Made by a program: the position numbers and the translations under genes. A model generated the notes under the pieces. It searched no databases, had not been told where the DNA came from, and saw only the letters and a list, made by a program, of their open reading frames with translations. A stretch of 64,000 nucleotides of DNA. Origin: Prunella strophiata (lineage: Eukaryota > Chordata > Aves > Passeriformes > Prunellidae). Shown piece by piece: positions 23,901 to 38,900 of this stretch. Within the stretch, counting starts at the first letter, position 1, and each line of letters starts with the position of its first letter. Where the stretch lies: contig JAZBQD010000030.1 in NCBI GenBank assembly GCA_036583965.1, forward strand, positions 89,387,300 through 89,451,299, given 5' to 3'.

Positions 23901-26900
23901 ATAATTTGTGATCTATATGTTGGAGACAAAAGATTTAGTGCTTTGTATCAGCCTGGCTACCTTGGAGGGAAGAAGGATTGAGACTGACTCATAAAATGTC
24001 GCTTTTAAAATAAAGACCAACAAACCCTTCATGATTTTTACATTACCTTTCCCTACATTTTCTGTGTGATTAATGCAACTGCCATTCAGCTGGACAGACA
24101 GCAACACAAAATAACACAGACCTGCAGCACCAGTCAGGTTTGTCTGAAAGAGTGAAGTTCCCAGCACAATGCTGCAACACAGGTTTGCAGATAGAACTAG
24201 AATATTACTACAGGCTAAGCCCTCAGTACCTTGACCATCAGGACTGATCAGTGTCTTACATTTAAGGAGTGTTTGTAGCTATAAGAAGGTGCTTTCTCAT
24301 ATCCCTCTCCATTTTCTTCTCTCTTTTTACAGAACAGCACTGCTTTCTCGTGGAGGAAGAGGTGTCGCTGCATTGGCTTGAAGCGTGCCAAATCTTTCAC
24401 CTTTGTGTGACCCTTTTTATGATCAGTCCAGACATTGAAGGATCCCTGCATTAAAAGCTTGCCCAGCTCACTGAGGTTTCCCTGGAACAAAAAAAACCCA
24501 GTGATATTTGTAACTACAGAGATAACATCAGATTACAATACAGACTCTGAACAGGTCTTTAGAAGTCTGTTGTTCCCAATAATCTCTCATCTCAATGTTT
24601 GTGTTGGATTTAGAAATGTAATGAAGTCAGTGTTGAATTTCTACATATAATTTTCACTGGCCAACACTGTTCAGGTAGGATTTTACAGTTAAGAGTACCA
24701 GTAGCAGAGCCACTAAGAACTACACATAGAGAAAGGGAAGCAAAATACATGTTTGTTTGGTTGGTTTTCCTCCCCAAACTCTGCTCCAAATCTGCTTATG
24801 TATTGTTTTGGATTTTGTTATTTTTTTGGGAACTGAAAGTTTTGGGTGTAGTTTTTTACACAAAGATCAAAGGAAAAACAATTTAGGTAGACAGAGGAAA
24901 ATATTAGTCATAGCAGGAAAACTTCAAAAGAGTATAAAGAGATCCCTTTCCTATTATTTTCATTACACAATTAAGTTTAAAGGCATGTTTTGTAAAACAC
25001 TCTTCTCATTATTAGTACATAGTATAGAGCATGCTGTACATATATCTAAAAAAGAAATGAAAATAAAGTTAAAAGTAAGCAAAAATACTGCTACTCACAT
25101 CGTAGCCTGTAATGGCTATCTGGTGCATAGAATCATTAACTGCTTTAAGAATGCCCAGGATAGATGTCAGTGCTTCCTGAAGATCTTCAGCACCTTCACA
25201 GTTCTTACTGTACTTCAGCATTTCCTGAGTGCAAGGGAATGACAACACACCTAGCTCTTGAAACAGTAGCAACTAGGAATGTTCCAATTTTAACACTGAA
25301 TTTTAGACAGGGTAATTGGAATTAGACGATCTTTAAGGTCCCTTCCAACCAAAACTATTCTATGATTCTGTGAAATTAAAGTTAGCAAAGTGAAGCTTTA
25401 TACCATATAATCTAAGTAGTTCAATAGTGGCTGGAACTCAATAGACCCTAAAGATTTACTTCTCATTTCTTCTTCTCATTAGCCAAATATATTTTGTTCA
25501 TCTAGAGGTTTTGTAAGCTGTATATAAGAACTTTACAGGGCTAACTTTGCAAGAATCTTTTTCATCACAGTTGCAAAAAAAACCCAAAACCAAAACTAAA
25601 CGAACGATCCTCCAACAAAAGGATAGGGTTTTGTCATTTGTTACTTTTCAGAACAAATTTAAAAACATCGTAAAACTTAATTTACTCTTTTATGGCAAGG
25701 CCTGGCATGCTAGTAATAGATTTAAACTTACTGCATTGGGTATTGTCTACACATTTAAAAAGGAATCCCTTCTCTAAAGGGATTATTGGTGAAGCAGCTT
25801 TTTCCAATTTGATACAGATTAGCACAGCAGCAAGTTCATGTGGAATTCCTCTGACTTCACAGTATCAAAATAAGAATTTGCTCATGGACTGTAGGAAAAT
25901 TTATTTAAAGTAAAAAATCTTTATAATTCTCCTCTTTTTACACAAGACTAAAGTAATTAATTCTTTAAGGGCTGTTAACAGCTCAGTTTTAACTCAAGAG
26001 TAAATCTGGTTTGAGGTGAATTTTTAAGCTACTGTTAAACACAAGAATTGTAACATGTCCTTGTGAGAAATCTTTCTTATTTCAAACATGGAAAAATGTT
26101 ATATAATAATTTAAATAAATTTATGATAGTATATTGCTGTTATTTTGCTGTCTCGGTATAGCATATTTAGGTGAATCACAACAGCATCCTTCATACAAAC
26201 ACCATACAGTGCTCTCTCTCAAGTGCATTTCCTGGAGTCCAGCAAGGAAAGTTCCTGCAATATGGGTGGGGAGACTGTAACTGAAGTACTTCAGATACTC
26301 TATCATCTTTATTTCAATGTTTTCTTGGACCTTCAGTTTTCCCCTCATCAACTTTTCACCTTCTTTTCAGCTGCAATCTAAGGGCAAAAGTAGTTACACA
26401 AGATGTCTCTGTGTAATGTTTGCTTATTAGAAGTTTTTTTGACTGAAAGAAAAAAGAACTGAGCTGAAAACTGATGAACAGGGATTTGTTTCCATTTACA
26501 CATATGTTCACTAACTTTTAGGTTTCTCTCCAGCAGGATGAGAGAAGCAGCATTAAAAAAAAAAAAAAAAAAAAAGCACAAAATGTGCTTAGCATTATAG
26601 TTTAGTAATACTTACCTTTAGCAATAATTGGTATTTGGTTATTCTTTGAACAGGTTTCAGCAAGTATGAGTCCAAACTGAGCTTGTGGTCGAGTTTCCTT
26701 TGACATTCCTGTAATCAGTGTTGGATTTCATCAGGACACTAATCAGTATTTGTGCTATTTGCACCAATTAATTCAGTAAAAATAAACCAACAAAAAACCC
26801 CAGACCCCAACAAAACCAAAGCCACCATTATTTTAGGGATTCCAGCAAGCATACCTGGAAAAATACAGAGTCTGAAAACTGCCTCCATAAACTTTCAGAT

Positions 26901-29900
26901 CGAGGTTTATTTTGACAGTATTTTTCATAAATCTGAAAGTCTTCCATCTGGAATTGGGAGACAAGCAAAAAGTTCATGAATTCTTGTGACTTTAATAGAC
27001 AAAGTTCATAACAATTTTTTTCATTTTCAATAATGAAATGCTACGAAAGAATCCACCACTACCACCAAAAATTGAATCATTGTTTTTTGCTTAGGATGCC
27101 TCAAGGAATTGCAAAATCACTGACTTTGTAATTGCTACTAATTTGCAAAATAAAACATTCCTGTTAATTTTTGTTTCAGTTGAATGTTAAACACCTTATG
27201 AAGAAGCATATGTTATATTTACAAATATATTTCTACTACAATATGAGGAAGAGGGATGGCTCCTCCCAGGAGCTTCAGAGCATCAATAGGCTGATTTCCA
27301 TACACACATTCTTATTTAGCCTTTAGTATACTACAGGTGAGACTCATTGTTTAGTACATCCCCGATTAAAAAAGTTTATTTTTGTCATAGCTTTCTATTT
27401 TTGGAACAAAACCCTTTTGGACTTACTCTGTTGAGGTGTACTCTTTAAAGAAAAAAGAAAAGAACAAAACAACAATCCACTAAATAAGTCTAACCCAGTA
27501 AACCAACCATTTATAGTGATGTGAAACAATACAGTGCATGACTCCTCCTCATGCTTTCCTGACTGCCACTTTACAAAAGCAGTTTTCTTTTAACAAGATA
27601 GTAGTTTTTCCTAACAAAATCAATTGTGCTTAAGGGAAAGTATCTCTTAACTCTCAAATAACATCTACATTCTCAGCCTATTACATGCTCAGGACAAACA
27701 AAGGGGATGTGGTGGCAATTGCTACATGAGAATCACTCTCTCGTGTTACAGCCCTGAAGAGGTTTGTGAATGAAGTGCCAGCACAAGGCCACACACACCT
27801 GGTCCAGGAAGCACCGTCCCACTAGTTCTGGGTATTCCACATAGGTTTCTAGTTCTCTCAAGAATATTCTATGAGAAAGAAAATTTTCTTAGAGCACACA
27901 TTAAAGAAAGTTGGCATAATGTTCACAGTCTTGCAATTAGTTTTCTAAACTTTCGGAAACTAGAGTTGTAATGCTGCAAAACTAAACATAATTCTTCTAG
28001 ATCGTGTACTTCAAAGGGGATAGCAAATTAAAACAAATATTCTGACCAATTTCTTTTAGCTTACTGTTGCTGCAACTGAAATCAAATACAGGGTTGGAGA
28101 AGGAAGGGGGATTTCATTTCCCTTCCTTATGTATTCAGCAGCAGGATTTGTATAGTTTTAAGTGTTTGGGTTTTGCTTCCAAATACTACCAAACACCACA
28201 CACCAAAAAACCCAAAAACCACCTTCCCAAAACTGAAAATAAACCCACCCAAAACACAAATTAAAAAAAAAAAAAATCAGTGACAAAACATTCATACAAG
28301 TTTTGCCTGAATAAGAAAGAGCTACTTAATGTGCTTAACTTCTCTTGAAAATCAATTTCCCTTTCCTGTGAATTTAAATATTATCCTATGATGAAATAAC
28401 TCTCTAGCAGCAAGGATTCAGACTTCAGAGAGGTCACTCAATATATATTTAATATATACAAATAAATATTGTTTTATATATTATTTAATACATCAATAGA
28501 AATATAAAATTAATCACCCTCAACCAGATGTAAGTGTTGAGAATTTGTGGTTTAGAACCATAAGTCACTTTCCATACCAAAAGAAATATTAAAAAAACTC
28601 AAATAAAACCTACTTTAATTATCTTGTAACCAGATCCAAATATCTTGCTTCAGAAATACAACCACAATGCAAAACTCCACCTGTGTACTGCATGTATGCA
28701 GTTTCACACAGCTTTGCTCATCTTTTATATGTATTTTGCTTTTTCTCTTCTAAGCAGTAAAATGTTGACATGCCATATAGACAAGTAGAGCTCTGTAAGG
28801 ATCTTTTAGCAATCTAAGGCAGAATAAAATACAAAGTAAAGAATCTCATCCAAATGCTGTTCTTACAACTGAATGCAAATCCTCACCTGTTGTGAAAGTG
28901 ATAAATTTCTTCCATATTCCCAAACAAGATATCTTTCTTATTTTGCAGTTCTGGTGGAATGAGATGAGCCATTAAGGGGTTGTCCATCTCTGCAGCATAA
29001 CCCTGCAACACAGGAGAGAGGCACAATTATTATCTCCCTTTACTTGCAGTTCTTCTCTCTGTAACAAGGCAGTCTGCCTTCAGGCTGACAGACAGACAGA
29101 CAAGAAAGAGCTCAGTATTAATCATGAAAGAAGAATACAAATTCTGCTTTCCCATCAGCCCACTCAGACACACACAGAGTCCTTAGAAAGACACTTGAGT
29201 AAATCCTGCAGTTCTAGATAAGTGAGGATGAAACAAAGTTTGCTATCATTTTCACCAAGTAAAGGCTCTACATTCTTATACTGCCTACAAATTATTGCTC
29301 ATACTTTTTTTGCTAAGACTTTACACATCTGAATTTAGAGTCACAATTCCAGTACACAACAAACCTTCATGCCTGTCTTAGCCATTGTTATGAAGGAATA
29401 AGCAGACTGGAGTTATTTCGGCAGGTAACAGACACCATTAAGCTAAAAAATCTCCCATTTGCTTTAGTACCTAAAGGAGTATCTTTAGATTCCCATATCC
29501 TCCACTTGTCATATAAGCACACATTCTCTTGTCTGTCTGGCACAGAAAAGGACACCAGTGGCTTTAGTCCAGGACTGTTCTCCTTTGGCCATGAGGTCAC
29601 TAATCTGCATTCTCTCAAAGCACTAAAAACCCCTAAACAAGCAAAACACTCCCAACAAGTCAACCAGAAAAATGGCAGGAATTATCTAACACCTGCATTA
29701 TAAGCAGATTTCCTAATATAAATAAATTTCTTAGCATACAGGCATTGAAGGAAGATGATTCTATCTTTAGATTTGGATTCGATTTCTCTCTCTTGCAGGT
29801 TTGTTGTTTTTGTTTGTTTTTTAAATTATTTCAAACACAAGGTCATCCTTGCATTAAGTCACATTGATTATAATAAACCACACCAAATTATAAAAAACTA

Positions 29901-32900
29901 AATAATTAAAAGAAAAGATAAGCAAAAGTGCACCTACAATTAAGATTTTCAACATTTTCCACATGTGGTCCAAACTACTAGAAAGTAGAAGAACTGAAGA
30001 ACTAGCTGGTAAAGTCAGCTAACCTGAAGAATTCAAGTATTCATTTTTTAATTATTATTCATAATTAAAAAAAAATAAATAAAGAACCTAGAATCAGCCC
30101 TTTTAAAGCCTGGGTATTTTTTACTCAACCACCACAAAAAAACCCCAAAACAAAACAAAACAAACAAACAAACAAAACCAAACCAAAACAAAAACAAAAC
30201 CAAAAAAAAAAAACCAATAAACAACCAACCAACCAAAAAACCTAAAAAAGACCCACTCCCAGTGGTATAAGCAAAGATGATGGATCTCATAAATATCTAA
30301 ACACTGGTTCCTTTCAAATATTTTTCCTGCCCCCAAGCAGGAAAATGCAGAGTCTAAAAAAAAGGGAGTGGAATAAATAAATTAAGGAAAATTGTACAGC
30401 CTTAAAAATGTAAAAAATGTTAGATAAAATGGAGTTAATTTTTTTTAACAGGAAAAGAACTAGTGCAGCCATCATGCAGTTTAGATGAAGAGTTCCACAA
30501 AGAGAATTATTTCCACTTTAAGTCAAGATGATATCGAACATAGCAGCACAGCCAGAACTGGCAAAAAGAAGGAGTATTGAATTTAGCTCAGGTTTAGCTG
30601 ACAGAGTTCATTACTTGTGAATTTTGAAGGAACAAAAAGTTTTTGCTATTTTTTTCACTTTAGGCTGATGTACTTTTAAAATTTAGTATGAAAAGCTTCA
30701 TGTTTAACTACCTATGCAGTAGTTGTGCTTTAAGGAAAGACAGGGAAAGCTACTTAATGCAGCCACAGAGATTATTTTATCTTAGATTATTTAATCTTAG
30801 TTTAAAAATGTTTAAGGCCTTACTTAGTCTTTCATTTGAAAGCTGCTCTAAAACCATCCAAGTAAGTGAAAAAAAGGGTAGAACTCAATACCTAAAAATA
30901 GACTAGACCACTGTTCTTCTCCCAGTAAAGATTACAGAATTTCACAGACTAAAGTGGGGATGCTCATGGTTATTAATGAAAGAAAAATTATTGATCTTGG
31001 ATAAGCTACAGCAGTTTCCAAATAATCAATCCTGGGAAACTACCCTGCTTTTTTTTCTATCAGAATCCTTGGCAGACAGAAAATGCATGGCAAACAAATA
31101 GGACATAATAAGAGTAGACACTGTCTGTACAAAGGAATACCAGGTTATTTTCCATGAAAAACTGAAAGATTAATAGAATAGGAGAAACAAAGGGAATGGG
31201 AGAACAGCCAGAACTATGGACTAATAACTAGGCTGGAAGCCAGCCACTGAGCCATACCTCAGCAAGTATCTGATCCAGAATTACTGCTGGCACTCCCAAT
31301 CACCCAAGTTCAAGCTAGAGGGATACAAACTGCAAGGAGGCACAGAGAGGTGAGCCTGGCACAGTCAGAGTACTGGGGTGGCACTCACAGTGGCACAAAA
31401 CCAAGACACTTGGCCCTAGCAAGACAGGAGTTGCATTGCACTCTATGGAAAACAAGAGTAATACCACAGGAATAGAAAGATGCTCCAGTAGCAGCAGTAA
31501 GGACCAAAAATCTTCAAACTATTCAAATCTTGATTTTATGAATAGACCTGTACAGATGCATTGCACACAAAAGCAGAGGATTAAGTGATCTTTAAGGCCC
31601 ACTCCAAACTGACCTGGATTTATTATCACATGCCACATGTGACCATCCTGCTGTAATCAACACTTCAAGCACTTGGACTGAACACAGGATGTAAATGCTG
31701 TGGGAAGCTCAGCACAAACTATCAAAACCAAGACCTGAGTCCAAAATCCTCATACACTACTCTTACTTGAAGGTATATACTCAGAAGTTACCAGTCCTGG
31801 TCCATAACTTTTGACAGTTCCTATTTAGGAGCTTAACACTGATATGGACACCAAGAATATCCACTTGTCTCAACTCTAGTTCATCCTGATCAAATTATTC
31901 AGGCACAGCTATCTGCAACTTCATCATTCCCTGAAATCAAACTGGATTACAGGAAAATGACACATCCATAGCTGAAGACTTGAACTTGAGGAAAAAAAGA
32001 ATACTGCAGTGTATTTCTACAAGCAACTCAGCAGTGCTGCAATCATGCCTCCATAAGTGTGGAGCAAAGGGAGCACCTTTGCTTCCTTGATGGTTTCAAA
32101 TGGGATTTTATTACAAGGCATTCTGTTCCCACAGTTGTACCCAAGACATGTGGAAGATCACTTAAAGATATGCAAAGGAAGATGTAAGAAACAACTTTTC
32201 TCCTCTCACACAGGAGCCTCTTGACACAGATTCATCTTCCTGTGTGACACATGACCTTCCTGGAACTGACCCAAGACCTCTGGAAAGAACTTTTGCAGGA
32301 ATTAATGATATTACAAATCTCACAGTGATTCCACCTAAATACTAAGGCACATCTTATTTTCTGCTTCAATTTGTGCTTTCTAATACAAAATCCTAGTTGT
32401 ATGGCTATTTCTAGAAAAAAAAAATCACATATTGCTGCCTCTGTGAAAATATGATGAGAAAGGAAAAATATGACCACATTGCTTGACAGAACAAGAAGAG
32501 GCTTTAAGGTGGTAAGGAAAACATAAGAGCACCCATGAAATGCAAAAGATTCACTAATATCCAGAGAGAAACATAGTATTTACCTCAAGAACACAGAGAA
32601 GTTCTTCAACATATGCTCGTTCAGTCTCAATAAGTTCATTCATTACATGCCTATGGACAAATAATGATAATTAAGGTGAGCCTATTCACTTATGTAAAGT
32701 AATGAGCAACATTAATTTTGTCTTTTTTTCTTCTTTACTTCAGACAATAAAATAACAATTTCCAGGTAATGGAAAATGTGATGTTCCAGCGGATATTCCT
32801 GTCATTACTTTATGTATCCCTATTAAGAGATACATATTTTTAAAACATTTCAAAATTTTTGAAAATGTTTTTGAACAGGAAAACATAAAATCTAGCAGTT

Positions 32901-35900
32901 TCAGTGCTGTAGCAACTGAATTGAAGCAGTAGAGTGTGTACAAAGTCTGGCTATACTCTGTTAGCAACTACTGTGAGAGCTGGAATTGGAGCTGCACAGG
33001 GTTATCAAATACAGACTTAAAGCTACACTGGTAATTTTAAATTAGAGGCATTTAGGGTACACTTTAAATATCTCAATGATGCTTTAAGTTTAATTTTTGT
33101 AATGATCAAGCAATGAATCATGCCTACCCCCAAACTCCTTCCCTTGTGATTTTGTGTGATGTAACAGAAGGTTATAGCAGTAAAAAGATCATATAAGTAG
33201 CCAGTTTACAAGTAAAAATGCAAGGTCTGCTAAATGCACTGCAGGTGGTACCATGTAATTTCTTTAACATATTTTATGCTGTTCAGTTTTTATCATAGTG
33301 ATTTTTTTGGTAATATATCAAAACAGAGGACTAAAAAGAGTCCAGTAAAAAGACAAAGTCACAAAGCATGGAGACCAAAACGTTCAATAGATTTACAGGA
33401 GGTTTATTACTCAAAGCAGTAATTTCATTTAGTTACTCTGAATTTCATTTAGTTATATTCATTCAGTAACTCTGAAATAAAATAAGTAGTTGTCCTGCCA
33501 TAGCATCACCTCACTGCAGCAAAGGTAGACTCTGGTACTACCCAAACTCTAAATAATGCTGCAGACAGGCTGAAATGTCTTCCTCTGTGCACAGAGCATA
33601 GCCAATGCATTTCAAAAGTCACTGAGAGATATTTCAGAGAAATATACTTGTTTAATCAAATCCTTAGCAAAACTCAGGCTTTTCTGGAATCAAATCAGAG
33701 AAAACCCACACTTTTTGCTTATCAAAATATACTTACTGTCGTAACACAGCTAGGTTTTCTTCATCATCCATTGTAGACCCTCCTCTGCTTTGATGGAGTT
33801 CAGTCATTTCACTCTAAAGAAGGAAACAAATAGTCAATGAAAAAAAATAATCATGGCATCACAGATGTGGAAATACAGAACTTTAAAATACAGAGTTTTG
33901 TGCTCAGCACTTTTCACTGGAAAGACTGTACTCCACTGAAAATGAAGGCAGTTTGCAAGAATGCTGTGAAAAAAATTCAAATCACCCTGAAGGTCTTGAA
34001 GCACCCAGTATTTGGATGTGGAAAGTTCTCCGTCAAAAGCCAGTTTAGAAAAGATGGTGGTTCAAAGCCCTTTTCAAGAAGACATCAGAGCACCAGCATA
34101 ATCTTATAGGCAACAGTAGTCTTAGTCTGTTTTCCAAGCTAAAAATAAGGTACTGGGCTAACTTTCTGGTTACTGCTTAAACTGACACAGAAATTCACTC
34201 CTTAAACTTTTACTGTAATGCCTAAACCTAACTAAGGCTTGCTGAAATAAGAGAGGGATTCTGCTTCCAAGCCCTCCTTGAACTACCCCTTTTCTCTCCA
34301 AATGCTGTCCATCCTGGTCATGTGGCCCAGCCTTCCTCCTGGCATTGTCTTTTGCTGAACCTTTGCTGAGTTGATTCAACTCTCTAACCCAGTGAGAAAC
34401 TCCTTGTTTCTGTTGCTGCTGTCAGGATACTTCCCTTGCTGCAGGCAGGGCAGGAAGACCATCCCCACTTGGGAATGGCAATCCATTAGGTCAGGATGAA
34501 GCTGTTTTGGAGCCAATGACAACTACTTCTTCCCTGTCAACAGTTTTAAGAGTAGCCAATTACTACTGGCAAATAAAAAATGTTTTCCTGTTCATAGACT
34601 CAATATTTTGCTGCCCCTAACATTTTTCTTAATATTGGCAACTATTTACTTTACTCTCCCTCATAACCAGCCCGGCAACAAAGCAGCTCCTATTCAAACC
34701 ACGTGAATGTTTCACCAGCATTACTTCAACTGGGACAATGCCATCACTTCTTCAGTAGAATTCCCTCATACTTATTGAGAGCTCCTGAATATTCTGTTGT
34801 ATTATGAATTTTTCAAGTAGTGCATGTGTGAAAAATGCAAAGTGACAAAAATACCTTTCCTTTTCTGTAGTTTACCCTCCGAAGTGCGCTGCTTTCTGAG
34901 CTGGACACATTTTCTCTTTGGAGACCTGAACATGTGAACCAGAATCAAACAGAAGTTAGAACTGCATCAGATCTGACACATCTGTGGTTTCATGCATCCA
35001 CAAATTATGGCTGGAAGTTTCTTTAAGTTTCTCAGCATAGCACAAAACACTAAAGGCTAATACAGTTAACTTACCTGGAGAGGTACAAGGAGATTTTACA
35101 AATGCTTCAGGTCTTGGAGCAACTGGCTGAACAGGACGTGTCTGCTTAGCTGCCAGCTTCTTAAGACTTACTTGCCGCTTTTGAAACATTTCTTCCATAC
35201 TTTCTTGCTTCTGGAAAACCTTTTGCACATGCTCCTACAGTTGCCATGGAAATAAAAACTGACTTGAATTTAAAAAATAATTTAAATAATTTGTTATAAT
35301 TCTTAAATTCCTGTCAGAGACCCACCAACAAACTACATTGACATCTACAGCATCTACAGCATACTGACTTTGAAATTGCAATTACTTTTATACCACATAT
35401 AGAAATATTACACTAACTCTTCACTCTTAACAATGTGTAATCTATTGTGATTTTGTACACTTAAGAATTGGAACATTACTTAAAAAATATTTTGTGTGCT
35501 TACTAATGAGAAAGCTGGGATTCAAGTTTCAATTTAAAAAAAAAAAGAAATTTTTTTGAGTGTCTAAAGGTTCTGTTACATGAAGAGATGAACCACGAAG
35601 AAAAGGAATATATTCTCAAGATCTAAAAAATAAAAAACAAAGTAGTACATAGGTATTTCAAATACTCACTTGGGAGAATTTTTTTTTTAAAGCAATTTTA
35701 CTGTCTGAAAAATTAAAGTAGTTAAGAAAAGCCTCTGAAGCCCTTGGTGCCTATCCAAAGATATGATGAGACTCAGGCACAGAAATGTATTGACTTTCCA
35801 GTTCACAGGTATAACTCCTGGCTACTGATTATTTAGCTCCATCAATGGCAGTACAAGAGAGCAATTCTAGAATGAACAAATGGACACACAGACACACATA

Positions 35901-38900
35901 AATGTCTTCTGGTACCTTTAGGTCTTCATTGAGGATGTGTGCATATTCTTCATAAATTTTATTCAACTCCTTGATTTTATTGCCAGCACCAGTATCCAGG
36001 AATTTCTCGATCTCCTGCAATGCTGATTCTGCACCATCCTGAGACTGACACTTATCTACTGGCTGGGAAGCCAGCAGGTAAATTCCTTCATCACTCCACT
36101 TCATAGACTAGAAACAGAGAAGAACAGGCTCAGAATGCACCAATGTCAGCATCACACACTCAGAGTCTAAAACACCTCAACCTTGTCATGTATTCAGCTA
36201 TTTAAAGAGAAATCTTCCAGCACACTGAGATAATGTTACCTACCATTATGACAATTGTTTGAGGTTTCAGGAAACAACTGCTGCATACTAAATTTACCTT
36301 CTCTAGTAAGTCATGCAGTTCCAGAGATTTGTTAAGAAGTTTTCTCCTCCGTTCTGTCTCAGTAGTGAAGGCATCACAGAGATGATGAAGTTCACTGCAT
36401 TTTGGAATAATGGAGTCCACAGCATAATGATTGCTTTGAATAAAAGCATCACGCTCTGAGGCTAACATTTTGGCTTTTGTTACAGTTTCCTAAGAAAATA
36501 AGCACTGATTAAAGTACATCTTTCCTTGGATCAAGATCAATTAAACAATTTTTACACAGTGAAAAATACACATATTAATAAAGAATACATCTTTAGTTAA
36601 TATCTGCTTTGCTTAATAAATCAAAGTGATTTCCTGTCTTTCCAGATGCCCAAGACCTTTCATGTACCAGGGTGCCTCAGAAATAACAGTGAGTTTAATC
36701 ACAGGCCTCCTTGTGAAGGAGCCACTGTTGTCTTTCTATGCCTTATTCAGCAGGGTCTGTGTGTGTATGAATGCAATTTGGGGTACAGCAACAATCTGAA
36801 CTGAAATTAAAAAAAAAAACCTATCTCAGCTTTAAGAGCAACAACCTCACTTAGAAAGCAATTTATTTCATTGTGAAGCACAGATCAGAAAAAGGTTCCC
36901 TTTCTGTATTGTTCAGTGTATGTTTCTGTTGGCCATCTTTACTGTACATTCAATACATTTCTTATCTCTAAGATTTATTGAAAGACGTGGCTTTAATAGG
37001 AATGGAAGTGGCCCCTTGATCAGTAAATGCAAAACTTGGCTATGTAGACACTTCATGCAATTCTTACATGAAGTAATCACACTGTGTCTGGTCACTCTGC
37101 TCTTTATTGAGGGATGTCCAAGAATTACTCTGCTCCAATGGTTAAAGACTTTATTTCAGACTCCTTCTGTACATTACCTGAGACACTGATTCTGCCTTGT
37201 TGTCAGCTTAGGCTGACACACTCAACAACCAAATCCCATTCCCCTCTGCACATGCATTGTCATAGTAGAAATTAAGGAGACTTGCAGAGTTCTTACATCT
37301 GATTTTTCTTTAAAGCTGGCAAGATCTTTCAAAATATGCTCCACATGTGAACGGCTGTTTCCCACATCTGTGAAGGCAGACAGTCTCTCAGACACAATAT
37401 CCAAAGCTGCTTTGACCTGAAATGAGACACAGCTATGTATGAATGAAGAGATCTCCACCTCTCCAGAGACCCACCAATTACATGGGTGATAGCCACTATT
37501 TGCAGCCACTAATAACATTAGGTGGATACTGGGACACAAAGCACCTTTTTTTGTCAGCCTACCTTTCCCCCCCCCAATTCAAAAGGAAAACAAATACAAA
37601 GAAAAGGCAGTGAAGCAATCCTGTTTCCTGGTACTGAAAAAGATGCAAGAAAACTAATGCTAAGGAAACATTTATGATCCTGCTTTTACCAGATGTCAAG
37701 GACACAAGGCAACGTTAATGTTAACAGCAGAGCATGAGGGAGAGGTCCCAACTCTAGCAATTGTTTTAGAGACAGACAAATGCTTGCAAGAGTGTTTCTA
37801 AGTATTGCATTCATGGAGACACAGGAGCTGTGCTCTGAGATCAGCTACACCAGGATAAAGAGTCTGTAGGTGCCATCAAGCACGAGTTAAACAACATGAG
37901 ATCAGAAACTGGCTGTGAAAATTGCAGTTCAGCCTCCACCCAGCTTCTAGCACTATGGCTGCAACTTCCCACCCACAGTGTTGGAGACAGTTTTCATAAA
38001 ACTTCAGCCAGAATGTTTAGTTGAGACTTGGTTCCATAAAAGGACCTATTGGCAAGATGAAAGTGTTGCAGCAGCATTTTATGTTTCTGTGGTACAGAAC
38101 AGGTTTCAAAGGAGTTTTTGAATGCTTATACACTGCTGGGTGCATGGAAAAAAACTACCTAACACTGCAGAAGAAAAAAAAAATGTTATGTCTCTATAGG
38201 CAAGAATCCAAACTAGTAAAGATAGCAGTGTGTCAAGTAAGGGCAAGTACAAGAAAAAGGTTGGAGAAAGCTTGCAAGTACATACAAGAACCGTAAAATC
38301 AAGAGCAGGAAGCATTTTCTGAATCATTTCTATATTACCAAATATTGACTGCCACCAAGAAGTTCTCACCTCTCTGAAATTCTGTTCAAAATTCCGAAGG
38401 CGCAGACACTGCTCTAGTTTTTGCTGATGCTTCATCCAAAACTCATCAAAGGCAGGTCTCTGTTTCATGTAATTGAGCCAGTAGCCTTTAAAAATCAAAA
38501 CAAAACACATTAAAAAAATACTCTAAGAATGATGGGTATAACCTTCAAGGGACAATGCAATCCTCCACAGTAAATAAAATAAAAGCCTCCCCAGAGCAGT
38601 ATTTTACAGGACAAATAAACTGGATACAGGAAACATTTTTTGTATTGCACAGTATCATTTCCTACAATAACACTGATGGAAAAAACTGAAACTCAACACA
38701 AACATTAATTTCTGAAAAATGGGCAAGTGCTTATTTTACGCACCTTCTCAGCTTTGGCCTGGGGACATGGGAAGCTGGGGCTAACATACATAAATAAGAT
38801 ATGTAAATGTGTGTGGGTTAATACTCAGAGGAACCCAAGCCTTAGGCTAACAGGAAAAGTTAAGGTAAAAAATTTGAACTGCTGTGACCAGCCAGCTGCC

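Noticed and set aside
30133..30246. CRISPR-like repeat array
   Set aside because: The A/C tract has no fixed repeat-spacer structure, and the genome is eukaryotic.
31581..31612. CR1-like string GTGATCTTTAAGGCCC
   Set aside because: Only about 30 bases match, with no flanking CR1 sequence, so it is too short to call.
35336..35362. Short direct repeat CATCTACAG in an MCF2L intron
   Set aside because: Two nine-base copies are within chance expectation for this amount of sequence.
38106..38510. 134-residue open frame treated as its own gene
   Set aside because: Its middle is the MCF2L spectrin exon and its ends are intron read-through across good splice sites.
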